A stretch of 64,000 bases of DNA, from positions 22,195 to 86,194 of the forward strand of contig NZ_JAPZSU010000003.1 in NCBI RefSeq assembly GCF_027531905.1. Reading direction: 5' to 3'. The translations under genes were made by a program, and so were the position numbers. Below are positions 51,866-60,871 of the stretch, in pieces. Below the pieces are notes generated by a model. It did no database searches. It was not told where the DNA came from and saw nothing but the letters and a program-made list of their open reading frames with translations. The stretch is from Flavobacterium sp. Its GTDB lineage: Bacteria > Bacteroidota > Bacteroidia > Flavobacteriales > Flavobacteriaceae. How positions within the stretch are numbered: the first letter of the stretch is position 1; every line of letters begins with the position of its first letter.

Positions 51866-54800
51866 ATGGACATTAAGACAATCCAAAAATTCATCAAAGC
51901 CAATAGCAACCCGAATTCAAGAAGTAATTCTAATTATGTTTATCCTGAAATTAGCAGTTTTTCTGAAAACACATTTAAATTCGATTGTGAGGGAAATTAT
52001 GGTGATTACGAAATACAAATTGTTTTTGAAAAAGACACGATTGACACTTCTTGCACTTGTCCTTATTCTTATACCTATCCTGGCATTTGTAAACATATTA
52101 TTGCTTCATTAAAAATTGTAATTGAAACATATAGTGATACAATTTCAAAAGAGATTCAAATAACAAGTCCTACTACAGAAAAAAACTATACTTTATTTGA
52201 AGAACTTCCTATTTCGACAACCAAACTCAAACCCAATCAAATTCATTTAAAAGAAGGAATTATTACTTCAAAAATAATTAATGATAACACAATTGCTCCA
52301 AGATACCGTGGTTATGGTTATGAAGACTACCGAATTGTTGCCGCTTCACAAACAGAAGTAGTTACAAAAAATACGGGTTGGGGTTCAGGTGAGCAAAAGT
52401 TTCAATACAATCCTGAAACAGAAGTTTTAGAATTTGAATGCAATTGTTCCAAAACAAAAAAAAAATGTGAACATATCGGAAGTGCACTACAAGAAATAGA
52501 GAACGTTTTTGGCAATAATTTGTTTGCCAAAAATTATATGGAAGAAAAAGCAAAAGATGCAATTGCAAAATACGGCTTTACTATTGAGGATGATTATAAT
52601 AGTATCTTTAGTTTTAAAATAACCCCCAAAGGCTTTGAAACCAAATCTAAAGCCAAAAACATTACAACAGATTCTAGAGATTTTTCAAAAGTTTTTAAAG
52701 CCGAGATAATCAACACCACGATAAATCTTCCGTATTTAGACGGAAGAGATAATGATTTTGGCTTGGGAGTTTGTCTTGAATTTGAAAGAAAAAAATTCGA
52801 ACAGCTCTTTCTGTTTCAAGCCAAGTACAACAAAACAAGAACAGACTTTTCTTCTTCAATCACCAGAGTCAACTATTATAATATTGAAGATGCATTAACA
52901 ATCTACAGCTCCGATCAAGAACAACGATTGATTATAAAAACAATGCAAATCAACAAATTGTTGTCAAAATACAAATCAACTAAAGATGTCAATTATTTAA
53001 AAAAAGCCATTGCTTCTAACCAAGAACTGATGGATATTTTACAAAATAGTTATAGTTATGTTTATGACTCCAAAAACAATTTGGTTCGCAAAAACTTAGA
53101 AGCTTGTGTTTATGACAATAGAACGATAAAATTGTTTTTTATCATCACCGAAACGCCTCATTTTTATACCCTAAAAGCAAAAGTTTCGCTAAACGACAAA
53201 AACTACAATCTCGATGCGGCAGCTTTGCAAATCACGCCTTTGTTCATCTTTGTTGAGGGCGTAATTATCCCTATATACGATGCAAAACTTTCTATTTACC
53301 TTAATCATTTCAGCAATTTTGCCGAAGTGAATTATCTGAAGAAAGAGACTCCTGATTTTTTTGAAAAAATAGTCCAACCACTATCCGAAAAATTTGAAGT
53401 TCAAACAACAGTTTTCAAAAAAGAAAAAGAAAAAATCAACGAAAACGGACTAGAAAAACAAGTCTATTTGACTGATTTTGAAGGTGAATTTATAACCTTC
53501 AAACTAGCAGTAAAATATCCTAATCAATTGGTTTCCGTACAATCTTCGGAATTTTTATTTAACAAAGAAACCAACTCCTATCAAGAACGCAATCAAGCAT
53601 TTGAAGATAATTTCATAGAAGAATTTAAAGGTTTACATTCTGCATTTCAAACGCAAGAGGAACTTTTTTTTCTTACACCCGAGCAACTTTTTGAGAGTTA
53701 TTGGATGCTCCACGCCACCGAAAGAATGAAGCAGTTAGGCATTACCGTCTTTGGGGCGAATGACTTAAAATCTTTCAAATTCAATCTGAACAAACCGGTT
53801 ATTCGAGTGAATTTGAAATCAGACATTGATTGGTTTGACATTGAAATTGACATTAGTTTTGGCAATCAAAAAGTAGGCATAAAAGAATTGCAGAAAGCGT
53901 TTTTGAAAAAATCAAACTATGTTACACTTGGCGATGGCACACTCGGAATCCTACCCGAAGAGTGGATGAAAAAGTTTGCCAACTATTTTAAAACGGGAGA
54001 AATTAAGAAAAACGGCGTTCAGATTTCGAATTATCAATTTGGGATTATCGACGAATTGTATGATGAATTAGAAAGCAAACCTACTTTTCTAGAAGAATTG
54101 TACAACAAGAAAATGCGTTTGCAAAACATTTCCGAAATTGAACCTATTGCCATACCAAAAGGTATCAAAGCCAAATTGAGAGATTACCAACACCACGGGC
54201 TCAATTGGCTGGCTTTTTTAGACAAAAATCAATTAGGTGGTTGCCTGGCAGATGATATGGGACTGGGCAAAACCTTGCAAACCATTGCGTTTTTGCAACA
54301 TTCAAAAGTAACAAATCCAAAATGTTTACCTTCGTTGATCATTGCGCCTACTTCGTTAATTTTTAACTGGAAAAACGAAATCGAAAAGTTTTGTCCAACC
54401 CTAAAATTATTGGTTTTTACGGGGGCAAACCGAATTGAAAACAAAAATAATTTTAACAAATACGATTTGATTATTTCTACCTACGGATCGTTGCTGAACG
54501 ATGTCGAATTTTTGAAAGATTTTAAATTCAATTATGTTATTTTGGACGAAAGTCAAGCTATCAAAAATCCAAATTCTAAGCGATACAAAGCCGTACGATT
54601 ATTGCATTCGCACAACAAAATTGTACTTACAGGTACACCTATAGAGAACAACACCTTCGATTTGTATGCGCAACTCAATTTCCTAAATCCAGGTTTATTG
54701 GGCAATATGACCCATTTTAAAAACAACTTTTCGGATGCTATTGATAAGGAAAAAGATTTTGATGCCTCACAACTTTTGGGCAAAATCATTGCGCCCTTTA

Positions 54801-55558
54801 TGCTTCGCCGAACCAAAGAGCAAGTGGCTACCGAATTGCCCGAAAAAACCGAAAGCATTATTTTTTGTGAAATGGGCAACGAACAACGTAAAGTGTATGA
54901 TACTTTTAAAAATCAATATCGTGATTATTTGTTGAACAAAATTGACGAAAATGGTGTCGAAAAATCACAAATGTACATCTTGGACGGATTGACCAAATTG
55001 AGACAAATATGCAATTCGACCGCATTGATTCCATCCGAAGAAGATTTTGGAGATTATTCAATAAAATTGGAAACATTAATCGAAAATATCAAAGAAAAAA
55101 CAGGAAATCATAAAATTTTGGTCTTTTCCCAATTTGTAAAAATGCTTCAAATTGTAAAAACCCGCCTCGATGAAGAACACATTCAATATGAATATCTGGA
55201 TGGACAAACCACCAACAGACAAGATCGGGTAGAAAATTTTCAGAACAACAAGAACATAAGAGTGTTTTTAATTAGCCTAAAAGCGGGCGGAACGGGACTC
55301 AATCTTACCGAAGCCGATTATGTGTTTATCATTGACCCGTGGTGGAATCCCGCCGTGGAAAATCAAGCCATCGACCGTTGTTACCGCATTGGACAAACCA
55401 AAAAAGTGATGGCGTATCGAATGATTTGCAAAGATACCATCGAAGAAAAAATCGTTTCCTTACAACAAAAAAAGAAAACGGTAGCCTCGAGCATTATCTC
55501 GATAGATGACGAGAAAAAATCGTTTGATATTAATGAGGTGAAAGAATTGTTTCGATAA
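51866..55558 (+). CDS. SNF2-family DEAD/DEAH helicase with SWIM zinc finger
   Basis: SWIM CTCPYSYTYPGICKHIIA; helicase motifs ADDMGLGKTLQTIAFL, LDESQAIKNPNS, LKAGGTGLNLTEADYV, DRCYRIGQ. Confidence 0.93.
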   Translation: MDIKTIQKFIKANSNPNSRSNSNYVYPEISSFSENTFKFDCEGNYGDYEIQIVFEKDTIDTSCTCPYSYTYPGICKHIIASLKIVIETYSDTISKEIQITSPTTEKNYTLFEELPISTTKLKPNQIHLKEGIITSKIINDNTIAPRYRGYGYEDYRIVAASQTEVVTKNTGWGSGEQKFQYNPETEVLEFECNCSKTKKKCEHIGSALQEIENVFGNNLFAKNYMEEKAKDAIAKYGFTIEDDYNSIFSFKITPKGFETKSKAKNITTDSRDFSKVFKAEIINTTINLPYLDGRDNDFGLGVCLEFERKKFEQLFLFQAKYNKTRTDFSSSITRVNYYNIEDALTIYSSDQEQRLIIKTMQINKLLSKYKSTKDVNYLKKAIASNQELMDILQNSYSYVYDSKNNLVRKNLEACVYDNRTIKLFFIITETPHFYTLKAKVSLNDKNYNLDAAALQITPLFIFVEGVIIPIYDAKLSIYLNHFSNFAEVNYLKKETPDFFEKIVQPLSEKFEVQTTVFKKEKEKINENGLEKQVYLTDFEGEFITFKLAVKYPNQLVSVQSSEFLFNKETNSYQERNQAFEDNFIEEFKGLHSAFQTQEELFFLTPEQLFESYWMLHATERMKQLGITVFGANDLKSFKFNLNKPVIRVNLKSDIDWFDIEIDISFGNQKVGIKELQKAFLKKSNYVTLGDGTLGILPEEWMKKFANYFKTGEIKKNGVQISNYQFGIIDELYDELESKPTFLEELYNKKMRLQNISEIEPIAIPKGIKAKLRDYQHHGLNWLAFLDKNQLGGCLADDMGLGKTLQTIAFLQHSKVTNPKCLPSLIIAPTSLIFNWKNEIEKFCPTLKLLVFTGANRIENKNNFNKYDLIISTYGSLLNDVEFLKDFKFNYVILDESQAIKNPNSKRYKAVRLLHSHNKIVLTGTPIENNTFDLYAQLNFLNPGLLGNMTHFKNNFSDAIDKEKDFDASQLLGKIIAPFMLRRTKEQVATELPEKTESIIFCEMGNEQRKVYDTFKNQYRDYLLNKIDENGVEKSQMYILDGLTKLRQICNSTALIPSEEDFGDYSIKLETLIENIKEKTGNHKILVFSQFVKMLQIVKTRLDEEHIQYEYLDGQTTNRQDRVENFQNNKNIRVFLISLKAGGTGLNLTEADYVFIIDPWWNPAVENQAIDRCYRIGQTKKVMAYRMICKDTIEEKIVSLQQKKKTVASSIISIDDEKKSFDINEVKELFR

Positions 55559-55567
55559 AAAAACTTA

Positions 55568-55601
55568 AGAGAGGCAATGCTTTTCGGACAGCCTCTTTTT
55601 A
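55568..55601 (+). terminator. Intrinsic terminator
   Basis: AGAGGC...GCCTCTTTTT. Confidence 0.65.
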
Positions 55602-55712
55602 TAATCGAATTTGGCTTGGACATCTAAACGCCTTTAAGTACATGCAAACCTATATATTAAAATCAATAGTAAAAATAATAGGGGTGTCCATTATTAGCTG
55701 AATATTTGCAAT

Positions 55713-56264
55713 TCAAGCTATTTCACTTACTATAACTTTCGTTGGGTAATAACAACTCACGTAACAATTCTTTTTGCCAATATAATAGGTTCTCCGATCT
55801 TTATTAAGGATGATTTTAAATGCTGTTTCATCGATGTCACTTTTAATAATTGCCTTGCCGCTTTTAGAGGCAAATATGGCTTCGACAGCAATGTTTGCAG
55901 CCTCAGCTGCTACAGTTCCCAAAGGGCTATCTGTGACGATATCGATAGCTGCTCCAATTGCGTCATCCATTGCTTTTATTACCTCACTTTCAAATTTTTG
56001 TACGAATGATAGATCAGAAACTAGGTATTGAAGAACTGTATCATGCAAGTTTCGGTACGCTACTGCCCAATAGTTGGTATGTTTACTATCGTAAACAATT
56101 TCAAATTCAAGATTAAGTTCTTGACCCTTTTTGTATTCAGCGGTAAATTTTGTGGTTATATCTTTGAAGTATCCAGCTTCTTGCCATTGAATTACTGCAA
56201 TTTCTGCAATCGGATATTTTGCATCGTTTCGTATGCAAATTTTTGCAACTTTATTTTCTGCCAT
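55713..56264 (-). CDS. Small orphan protein B (cytosolic, unknown family)
   Basis: 183 aa, no signal peptide; preceded by duplicated upstream region. Confidence 0.65.
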   Translation of the reverse strand: MAENKVAKICIRNDAKYPIAEIAVIQWQEAGYFKDITTKFTAEYKKGQELNLEFEIVYDSKHTNYWAVAYRNLHDTVLQYLVSDLSFVQKFESEVIKAMDDAIGAAIDIVTDSPLGTVAAEAANIAVEAIFASKSGKAIIKSDIDETAFKIILNKDRRTYYIGKKNCYVSCYYPTKVIVSEIA

Positions 56265-56284
56265 TTTAATTTATTGTATTTACT

Positions 56285-56726
56285 CCTACTCATCAGGCTT
56301 TTCGGTTTCCTCCACTACAATTACCCTTTGCAGAAAGGTTCGTTTCTTAAAGTGGGTTCTGCTCCACTGTTTTAATTTTTGTATATTCTAAAAAATAGTT
56401 TTACTCCTTATTACACCTCTATAATCAGTTAATTAACTGTGGGTTGTGTGTAGTTTAGATTGCTATTTTTAGAACTTACGAAATCTACTTTTTAGCGCTA
56501 GGTTTTGTTTTCTGAGATAAAATTAATTCTTGAATAAGAGGTAAATGAGAAAGATGTTGTGAATGGAAGACTCTCTGTTGTGAATGGAAAGAAAAAGAGG
56601 TGTGAATGTAATTTACAAATCAGTATAAAATAAAAAATCTTCCCTTTGGAGAAGATTTCTAAGTAGTTAGAGAGAATAAAAGGCTATTTCAAATGGTAAA
56701 ACTTTTTATGATTTCTTTGTATTCCC
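56285..56726 (-). repeat. Duplicated upstream region, copy 1 (leader + direct repeats + remnant of LytTR gene 3' end)
   Basis: Long similarity to 57972-58417 (e.g. CTACAATTACCCTTTGCAGAAAGGTTCG, TAGCGCTAGGTTTTGTTTTCTGAGATAAAATTA, GATGTTGTGAATGGAAGACTCTCTGTTGTGAATGGAAAGAAAAAGAGGTGTGAAT). Confidence 0.9.
56555..56607 (-). promoter_or_regulatory. Triple direct repeat (TGTGAAT core) spaced 21 and 22 bp, copy 1
   Basis: Cores at 56558, 56579 and 56601; identical array at 58245-58297. Confidence 0.6.
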
Positions 56727-56748
56727 GTCTGTGCCGATATGCCACAAT

Positions 56749-56778
56749 AGGTTAGCGCAGATATTCATCTGTGCCCAC
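56749..56778 (+). repeat. REP-like hairpin, left copy
   Basis: AGGTTAGCGCAGATATTCATCTGTGCCCAC; stem GCGCAGAT/ATCTGTGC. Confidence 0.75.
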
Positions 56779-56823
56779 TCCAATAGCAAACTTCAAAAAA
56801 AATCTAACAAAATTGCAGTTAAT

Positions 56824-57145
56824 TCATTTATCCAAACCTCCATAATTTCTAGCGGAACTGAAATAATAATCTTCAGGTAGTGTCACTATTTTATCTTTTA
56901 CAGGATTAAAATGAATATAGTCTACTTTTTGCTTAATAAATTTATTGCTAAAAATGTGTTCCGCATGATAACCATAAATCTCTAAACCTTTGTTTTCTTG
57001 ACAATATTGCAATACTTTATAATATTATTTTTTTGATTTAACCTCGTAAATACATCCATCCAACCTACTGTTGTTATGGCTACAAAATAGGCTTCATCAG
57101 TAATAGTTACTTTATACTTTGTTGCCGTTTTTGTTTTAAAATTAA
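56824..57145 (-). pseudogene. REP-associated tyrosine transposase (RAYT, IS200-like) remnant
   Basis: C-terminal ORF ...KVDYIHFNPVKDKIVTLPEDYYFSSARNYGGLDK; upstream in another frame TKYKVTITDEAYFVAITTVGWMDVFTRLNQKN; central HUH region missing. Confidence 0.8.
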
Positions 57146-57207
57146 ACAAAAAAGTTGTAGTCTTTTTACAACTACAACTTTTTTACTTTAAATGTCTGCT
57201 CACTGTT

Positions 57208-57237
57208 GTGGGCACAGGCAAATGCCTGCGCTAACCT
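57208..57237 (-). repeat. REP-like hairpin, right copy (inverted)
   Basis: Minus strand AGGTTAGCGCAGGCATTTGCCTGTGCCCAC; stem GCGCAGGC/GCCTGTGC. Confidence 0.75.
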
Positions 57238-57316
57238 TTAGATTGAAGACAAAACTGCGCCATTGGGGTACTATATATTTTATAGAATACTCAAATCTCT
57301 ATAAGTTAATTTACTT

Positions 57317-57395
57317 CCTACTCATCAGGTTATTCGGATTCCTACCCTGCAATTAACCCTTACAGAAAGGTTCGTTTATTTAAGTGTTCTGCTCG
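57317..57395 (-). repeat. Third, degenerate copy of the leader
   Basis: CCTACTCATCAGGTTATTCGG...TACAGAAAGGTTCGTTTATTTAAGTGTTCTGCTC matches 56285 and 57972 leaders. Confidence 0.75.
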
Positions 57396-57573
57396 AATGG
57401 TTTATTTTATAGATGATTGTAGAGTCTTAGAATTTTGTTAGGTTGCAAAAGCCTGATGAACCTGTTGAAATAAAGATAAGCCAGCGGAAAACAGTATTGA
57501 ATTATAATGTGATTTTAAATTCATCCGAGCTATGCTAACAAAGATGCTAGCAACCACGAAAGCCGTTTTATAA

Positions 57574-57954
57574 CTATGCTAACTGCTTCACTTGACTTAT
57601 AATTGCGGTTATAATACGACTCTTGTCATCACGCCCAACACCAGTACACTGAACATCAACACCTTCCGCAGTGGATCTCGAAACAAGTGCCCCGCTATCA
57701 CCAGGGTGTTTTATATTCTTAATATAAATTTCCCCCAGTATAATAGCCTTTTCTCCTCCAATTAAACTCAACTTTATTTCACCATCATGGTTTGTTGTGG
57801 AAGTCAAAACATAATCAGTCTCCTTACTTGATGGAATTACAGGATGATCATGAATCATTTTACCATTATCCGTTAAATGAGCAAAAGAATCAATTCTTAA
57901 CGTTATTGATTGATTGGTTTTATTAGATATTTTAAACATACATTTACTTGACAT
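57574..57954 (-). CDS. Small orphan protein A (cytosolic, unknown family)
   Basis: 126 aa, no signal peptide, preceded by duplicated upstream region; composition suggests a beta-rich fold. Confidence 0.65.
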   Translation of the reverse strand: MSSKCMFKISNKTNQSITLRIDSFAHLTDNGKMIHDHPVIPSSKETDYVLTSTTNHDGEIKLSLIGGEKAIILGEIYIKNIKHPGDSGALVSRSTAEGVDVQCTGVGRDDKSRIITAIISQVKQLA

Positions 57955-57971
57955 ATTTTCATAATTTAATA

Positions 57972-58417
57972 CCTACTCATAAGGCTTTTCAGTTTCCGCC
58001 CCTACAATTACCCTTTGCAGAAAGGTTCGTTTTTTAAAGTGGGTTCTGCTCCACTGTTTTAATTTTTTAAATATTCTTAAAAACAGTTTATTTCTTTAAA
58101 CTTTATCTATAATTAAGGTAAACACCTATGAGTTGTGTGTAGTTTAGTTTGCTGTTTTTAAGAACTCATGAAAACTACTCTCTAGCGCTAGGTTTTGTTT
58201 TCTGAGATAAAATTAGTTCTTGAATAAGAGATAAATGAAAAAGATGTTGTGAATGGAAGACTCTCTGTTGTGAATGGAAAGAAAAAGAGGTGTGAATATT
58301 ATTTACAAAACATTATAAAATAAAAAATCTTCCCGATGGAGAAGATTTTAAATGGTTGGAGGTAACAATTCCTTATTTCAAAATTGTGAAACTTTTTATT
58401 GTTTCTTTATATTTTCC
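57972..58417 (-). repeat. Duplicated upstream region, copy 2 (overlaps the LytTR regulator 3' end)
   Basis: See copy 1. Confidence 0.9.
58245..58297 (-). promoter_or_regulatory. Triple direct repeat (TGTGAAT core) spaced 21 and 22 bp, copy 2
   Basis: Cores at 58248, 58269 and 58291; -7-like TAATTTTA at 58215-58208, 29 nt downstream on the minus strand. Confidence 0.6.
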
Positions 58418-59119
58418 ACTAAACGTGACTTGGTGATTTCCCTCTAAAATCAATAAATTATCCTCAAGAATAATTTTTTCGATAGTATTGGTATTTACAA
58501 TGTATTTTCGATGGGTTTGTACAAAGGTTTTACTGCATAATAACTCTTTTATTTTTCCTAGGGAGATTTGAATGACAAATTTCTCTTGTTTTGTGATGAT
58601 ATTACAATAGCGATCTTCTACATCAATGTAAATAATGTCGCTTATTTTTACTTTGTTTAAGGCGTTTTTCTTTTTTATGAAAAGATAGCACTCACTTATT
58701 ATAGTATCTTGATGATCGTTGATAAAAACATTAGATTGATCATAAAATTTTTCTAAAGCCATTTCCATGGCATATAAAGTTTCTAACCCATTGAAAGGCT
58801 TTAGTAAAAAACTATAAGGTTTGGTTAGTTTGGCTCTTTCAAAAATTTGTCTGTCTATAGAACTGGTTAAAAAAACGAAAGGTTTTAAAGCATTAGGTAT
58901 AGTCGAAATAGTTTCAGCAAAAGTAATACCATCTGGATTCCCTTCTAAAAAAACATCAATGATAACTAGATCTATAGGTAATTTGTAGAATAAGGATAAA
59001 GCTTCCTGATAAGAATTGGCAATTCCAACTACATTATAATTATTTTCTTCTAATACTTCTTGCAGTGCAGTAGCTTCTTCAGGAGTATCTTCAATAATGA
59101 GAATGTTTATTTTATCCAT
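58373..59119 (-). CDS. LytTR-family DNA-binding response regulator
   Basis: Receiver domain ILIIEDTPEEA...DLVIIDVFLEGNPDG...FLLKPF; LytTR C-terminus DIIYIDVEDRYCNIIT...FVQTHRKYIVN. Confidence 0.92.
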   Translation of the reverse strand: MDKINILIIEDTPEEATALQEVLEENNYNVVGIANSYQEALSLFYKLPIDLVIIDVFLEGNPDGITFAETISTIPNALKPFVFLTSSIDRQIFERAKLTKPYSFLLKPFNGLETLYAMEMALEKFYDQSNVFINDHQDTIISECYLFIKKKNALNKVKISDIIYIDVEDRYCNIITKQEKFVIQISLGKIKELLCSKTFVQTHRKYIVNTNTIEKIILEDNLLILEGNHQVTFSGKYKETIKSFTILK

Positions 59120-60032
59120 TAGATTTGTATTTAGGAAGTCCGATGATCATTTTTGTACCACTATTTTCAATGCTTTCGATAGTAAAGACACCATTGTTTT
59201 TTTGAATCATCGATTTACAAAGTTGTAAACCTAAGCCAGTACCAATTCCTTTTTGGTTTTTCTTTTTGTTGAGGAAATTTCCTTCTTTGAGTAAATTTGT
59301 CCTTGTTTCCTCATCCATTCCTATTCCTGTATCTTCAATGATGAGGTAATGAAAAGCATCATTTTTAACATCAATATAGGCAGAGATTGTTCCATTTTCG
59401 TTTGAAAATTTAATAGCATTATCGAGCAGGTTACGAAGAATTATTTTCAAAGAATTTAAATCTGCCAGTACCTGAGTAGCTTTTGGAATAGTATTCGTAA
59501 AAACAAGGTTTTTGTTTTCAAATAAGGGTTTATAATTGTACTCTATTTGTTGGATGACAGAATATAAGTCAACAGATTCGATATGAAAATACAATTGCTG
59601 CGTTTGTAGCGTTGCCCAATGCAGCAGGTTTTCTAATAGATTAAAAGTACTGTTGGTAATCGCCGCATTTTTATGTACAATTTTGTCTAATGCCTCATAA
59701 TCCCGATTTGCAATATCTTTTAGCAACTTTGTATTGGTGACTTTCAGCATATTGACAGAGGAACGCAAATCGTGACTAACAATGGAGAAAAGTTTGTCTT
59801 TGGTAGCGTTTAAAGCATCTAAATCTTCTTTTTGAGCCTCAATAATTTTATTGGTTTTACTTTTTTGATTATAAAAGTAAAAAGCTGTCCCAAAAAGTAA
59901 TAAGAATAAAATTGAAGAAGCGACAAAACCATTTCGTTGCGAAACCTTTACTTTATTTTCAGACTCTAGTAGTTGTATTTCTTTTTGTTTCTGGCTTATA
60001 GCATATTTTTTTCTGTTTCTGCTACAGCCCAT
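59112..60032 (-). CDS. Sensor histidine kinase, catalytic part (continues the upstream TPR ORF after a -1 frameshift)
   Basis: HisKA-like LFSIVSHDLRSSVNML; HATPase N box ILRNLLDNAIKFS; G boxes IEDTGIGMDEETR, GIGTGLGLQLCKSMI. Confidence 0.9.
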   Translation of the reverse strand: MGCSRNRKKYAISQKQKEIQLLESENKVKVSQRNGFVASSILFLLLFGTAFYFYNQKSKTNKIIEAQKEDLDALNATKDKLFSIVSHDLRSSVNMLKVTNTKLLKDIANRDYEALDKIVHKNAAITNSTFNLLENLLHWATLQTQQLYFHIESVDLYSVIQQIEYNYKPLFENKNLVFTNTIPKATQVLADLNSLKIILRNLLDNAIKFSNENGTISAYIDVKNDAFHYLIIEDTGIGMDEETRTNLLKEGNFLNKKKNQKGIGTGLGLQLCKSMIQKNNGVFTIESIENSGTKMIIGLPKYKSNG

Positions 60033-60847
60033 ATTTTGTTTTGATTATTTACGGAGTCCTTCCATGTATCATATTCTTTTCGATACAGCATAGCTTTTGT
60101 AAGATCTTTTCTGTTTTCTTCCACAACCGCCATATTCAAAGCTGCGTTTTGTTTTATCTCAAATTTTTTTATTTTTTGGGACAAGGCATAAGCTTTTTCA
60201 AAATAAGGAATGGCCTGACTGTCTTTGTATTGCTCGTAATAGAGATTGGCAATATCCATATAGGAACTAATCAACAACAACGTGTCGTTTTCCTTTTTTT
60301 GTAATGCAGCACCTTTTAACAAATAGTTCTCTGCCTTTTCAAATTCTTTTAAATGAAAATAACACAAACCAAGATCGTGAATTACTGAGCTTTTTTTTAA
60401 ATAACTATCATTTTTTTTTGGAAGAGTATTTAGTTTTTCAAAATAATGAATAGCTAATTTATATTTTCTCTGTTCTAAAGCGATACCTCCTAAATTTCTA
60501 ATTATCAAATTGTAAAGGGGAAAATCTATAGTTACAGCACTATATTCTTTTTGAGTTTCTTTGAACAGTTTTTTTTTCATAAAACTGTAACCTCTCATAT
60601 AATAAGTAAAATTTAAAATTTCCTTGCTAGTATTATGGGATATTGCTTTGGAAGAATAAACAATTACTGAATCCCACCTTTCTTTAAAGAAAAAATACTT
60701 TGTTTTATTAAAGTTTTGTTCAACTCCTCTACATCTATTGATTCTTTCTAATAACATCATTTGTTTGTCACTTTCTTGAGAAAAATTTAGATTGCAAAAT
60801 AATGTAAACGCTAGAAGAAAAAACGAACGGATTGGATGAGTAAACAT
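59996..60847 (-). CDS. Sensor N-terminal part: secreted/periplasmic TPR domain, frame ends at slippery site A_AAA_AAT
   Basis: Signal peptide; TPR motifs; ends ...NNQNKIWAVAETEKNML*, while the -1 frame continues KYAISQKQKEIQLLESENKVKVSQRNG typical of TPR-histidine kinase linkers. Confidence 0.85.
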   Translation of the reverse strand: MFTHPIRSFFLLAFTLFCNLNFSQESDKQMMLLERINRCRGVEQNFNKTKYFFFKERWDSVIVYSSKAISHNTSKEILNFTYYMRGYSFMKKKLFKETQKEYSAVTIDFPLYNLIIRNLGGIALEQRKYKLAIHYFEKLNTLPKKNDSYLKKSSVIHDLGLCYFHLKEFEKAENYLLKGAALQKKENDTLLLISSYMDIANLYYEQYKDSQAIPYFEKAYALSQKIKKFEIKQNAALNMAVVEENRKDLTKAMLYRKEYDTWKDSVNNQNKIWAVAETEKNML

Positions 60848-60871
60848 ATTTCGTACTTCAAAAAAAAAAAA

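Noticed and set aside
51866-55558. SNF2/SWIM helicase as part of a defense system
   Set aside because: Stands alone without a partner nuclease or methylase, and looks like a common chromosomal helicase of the group
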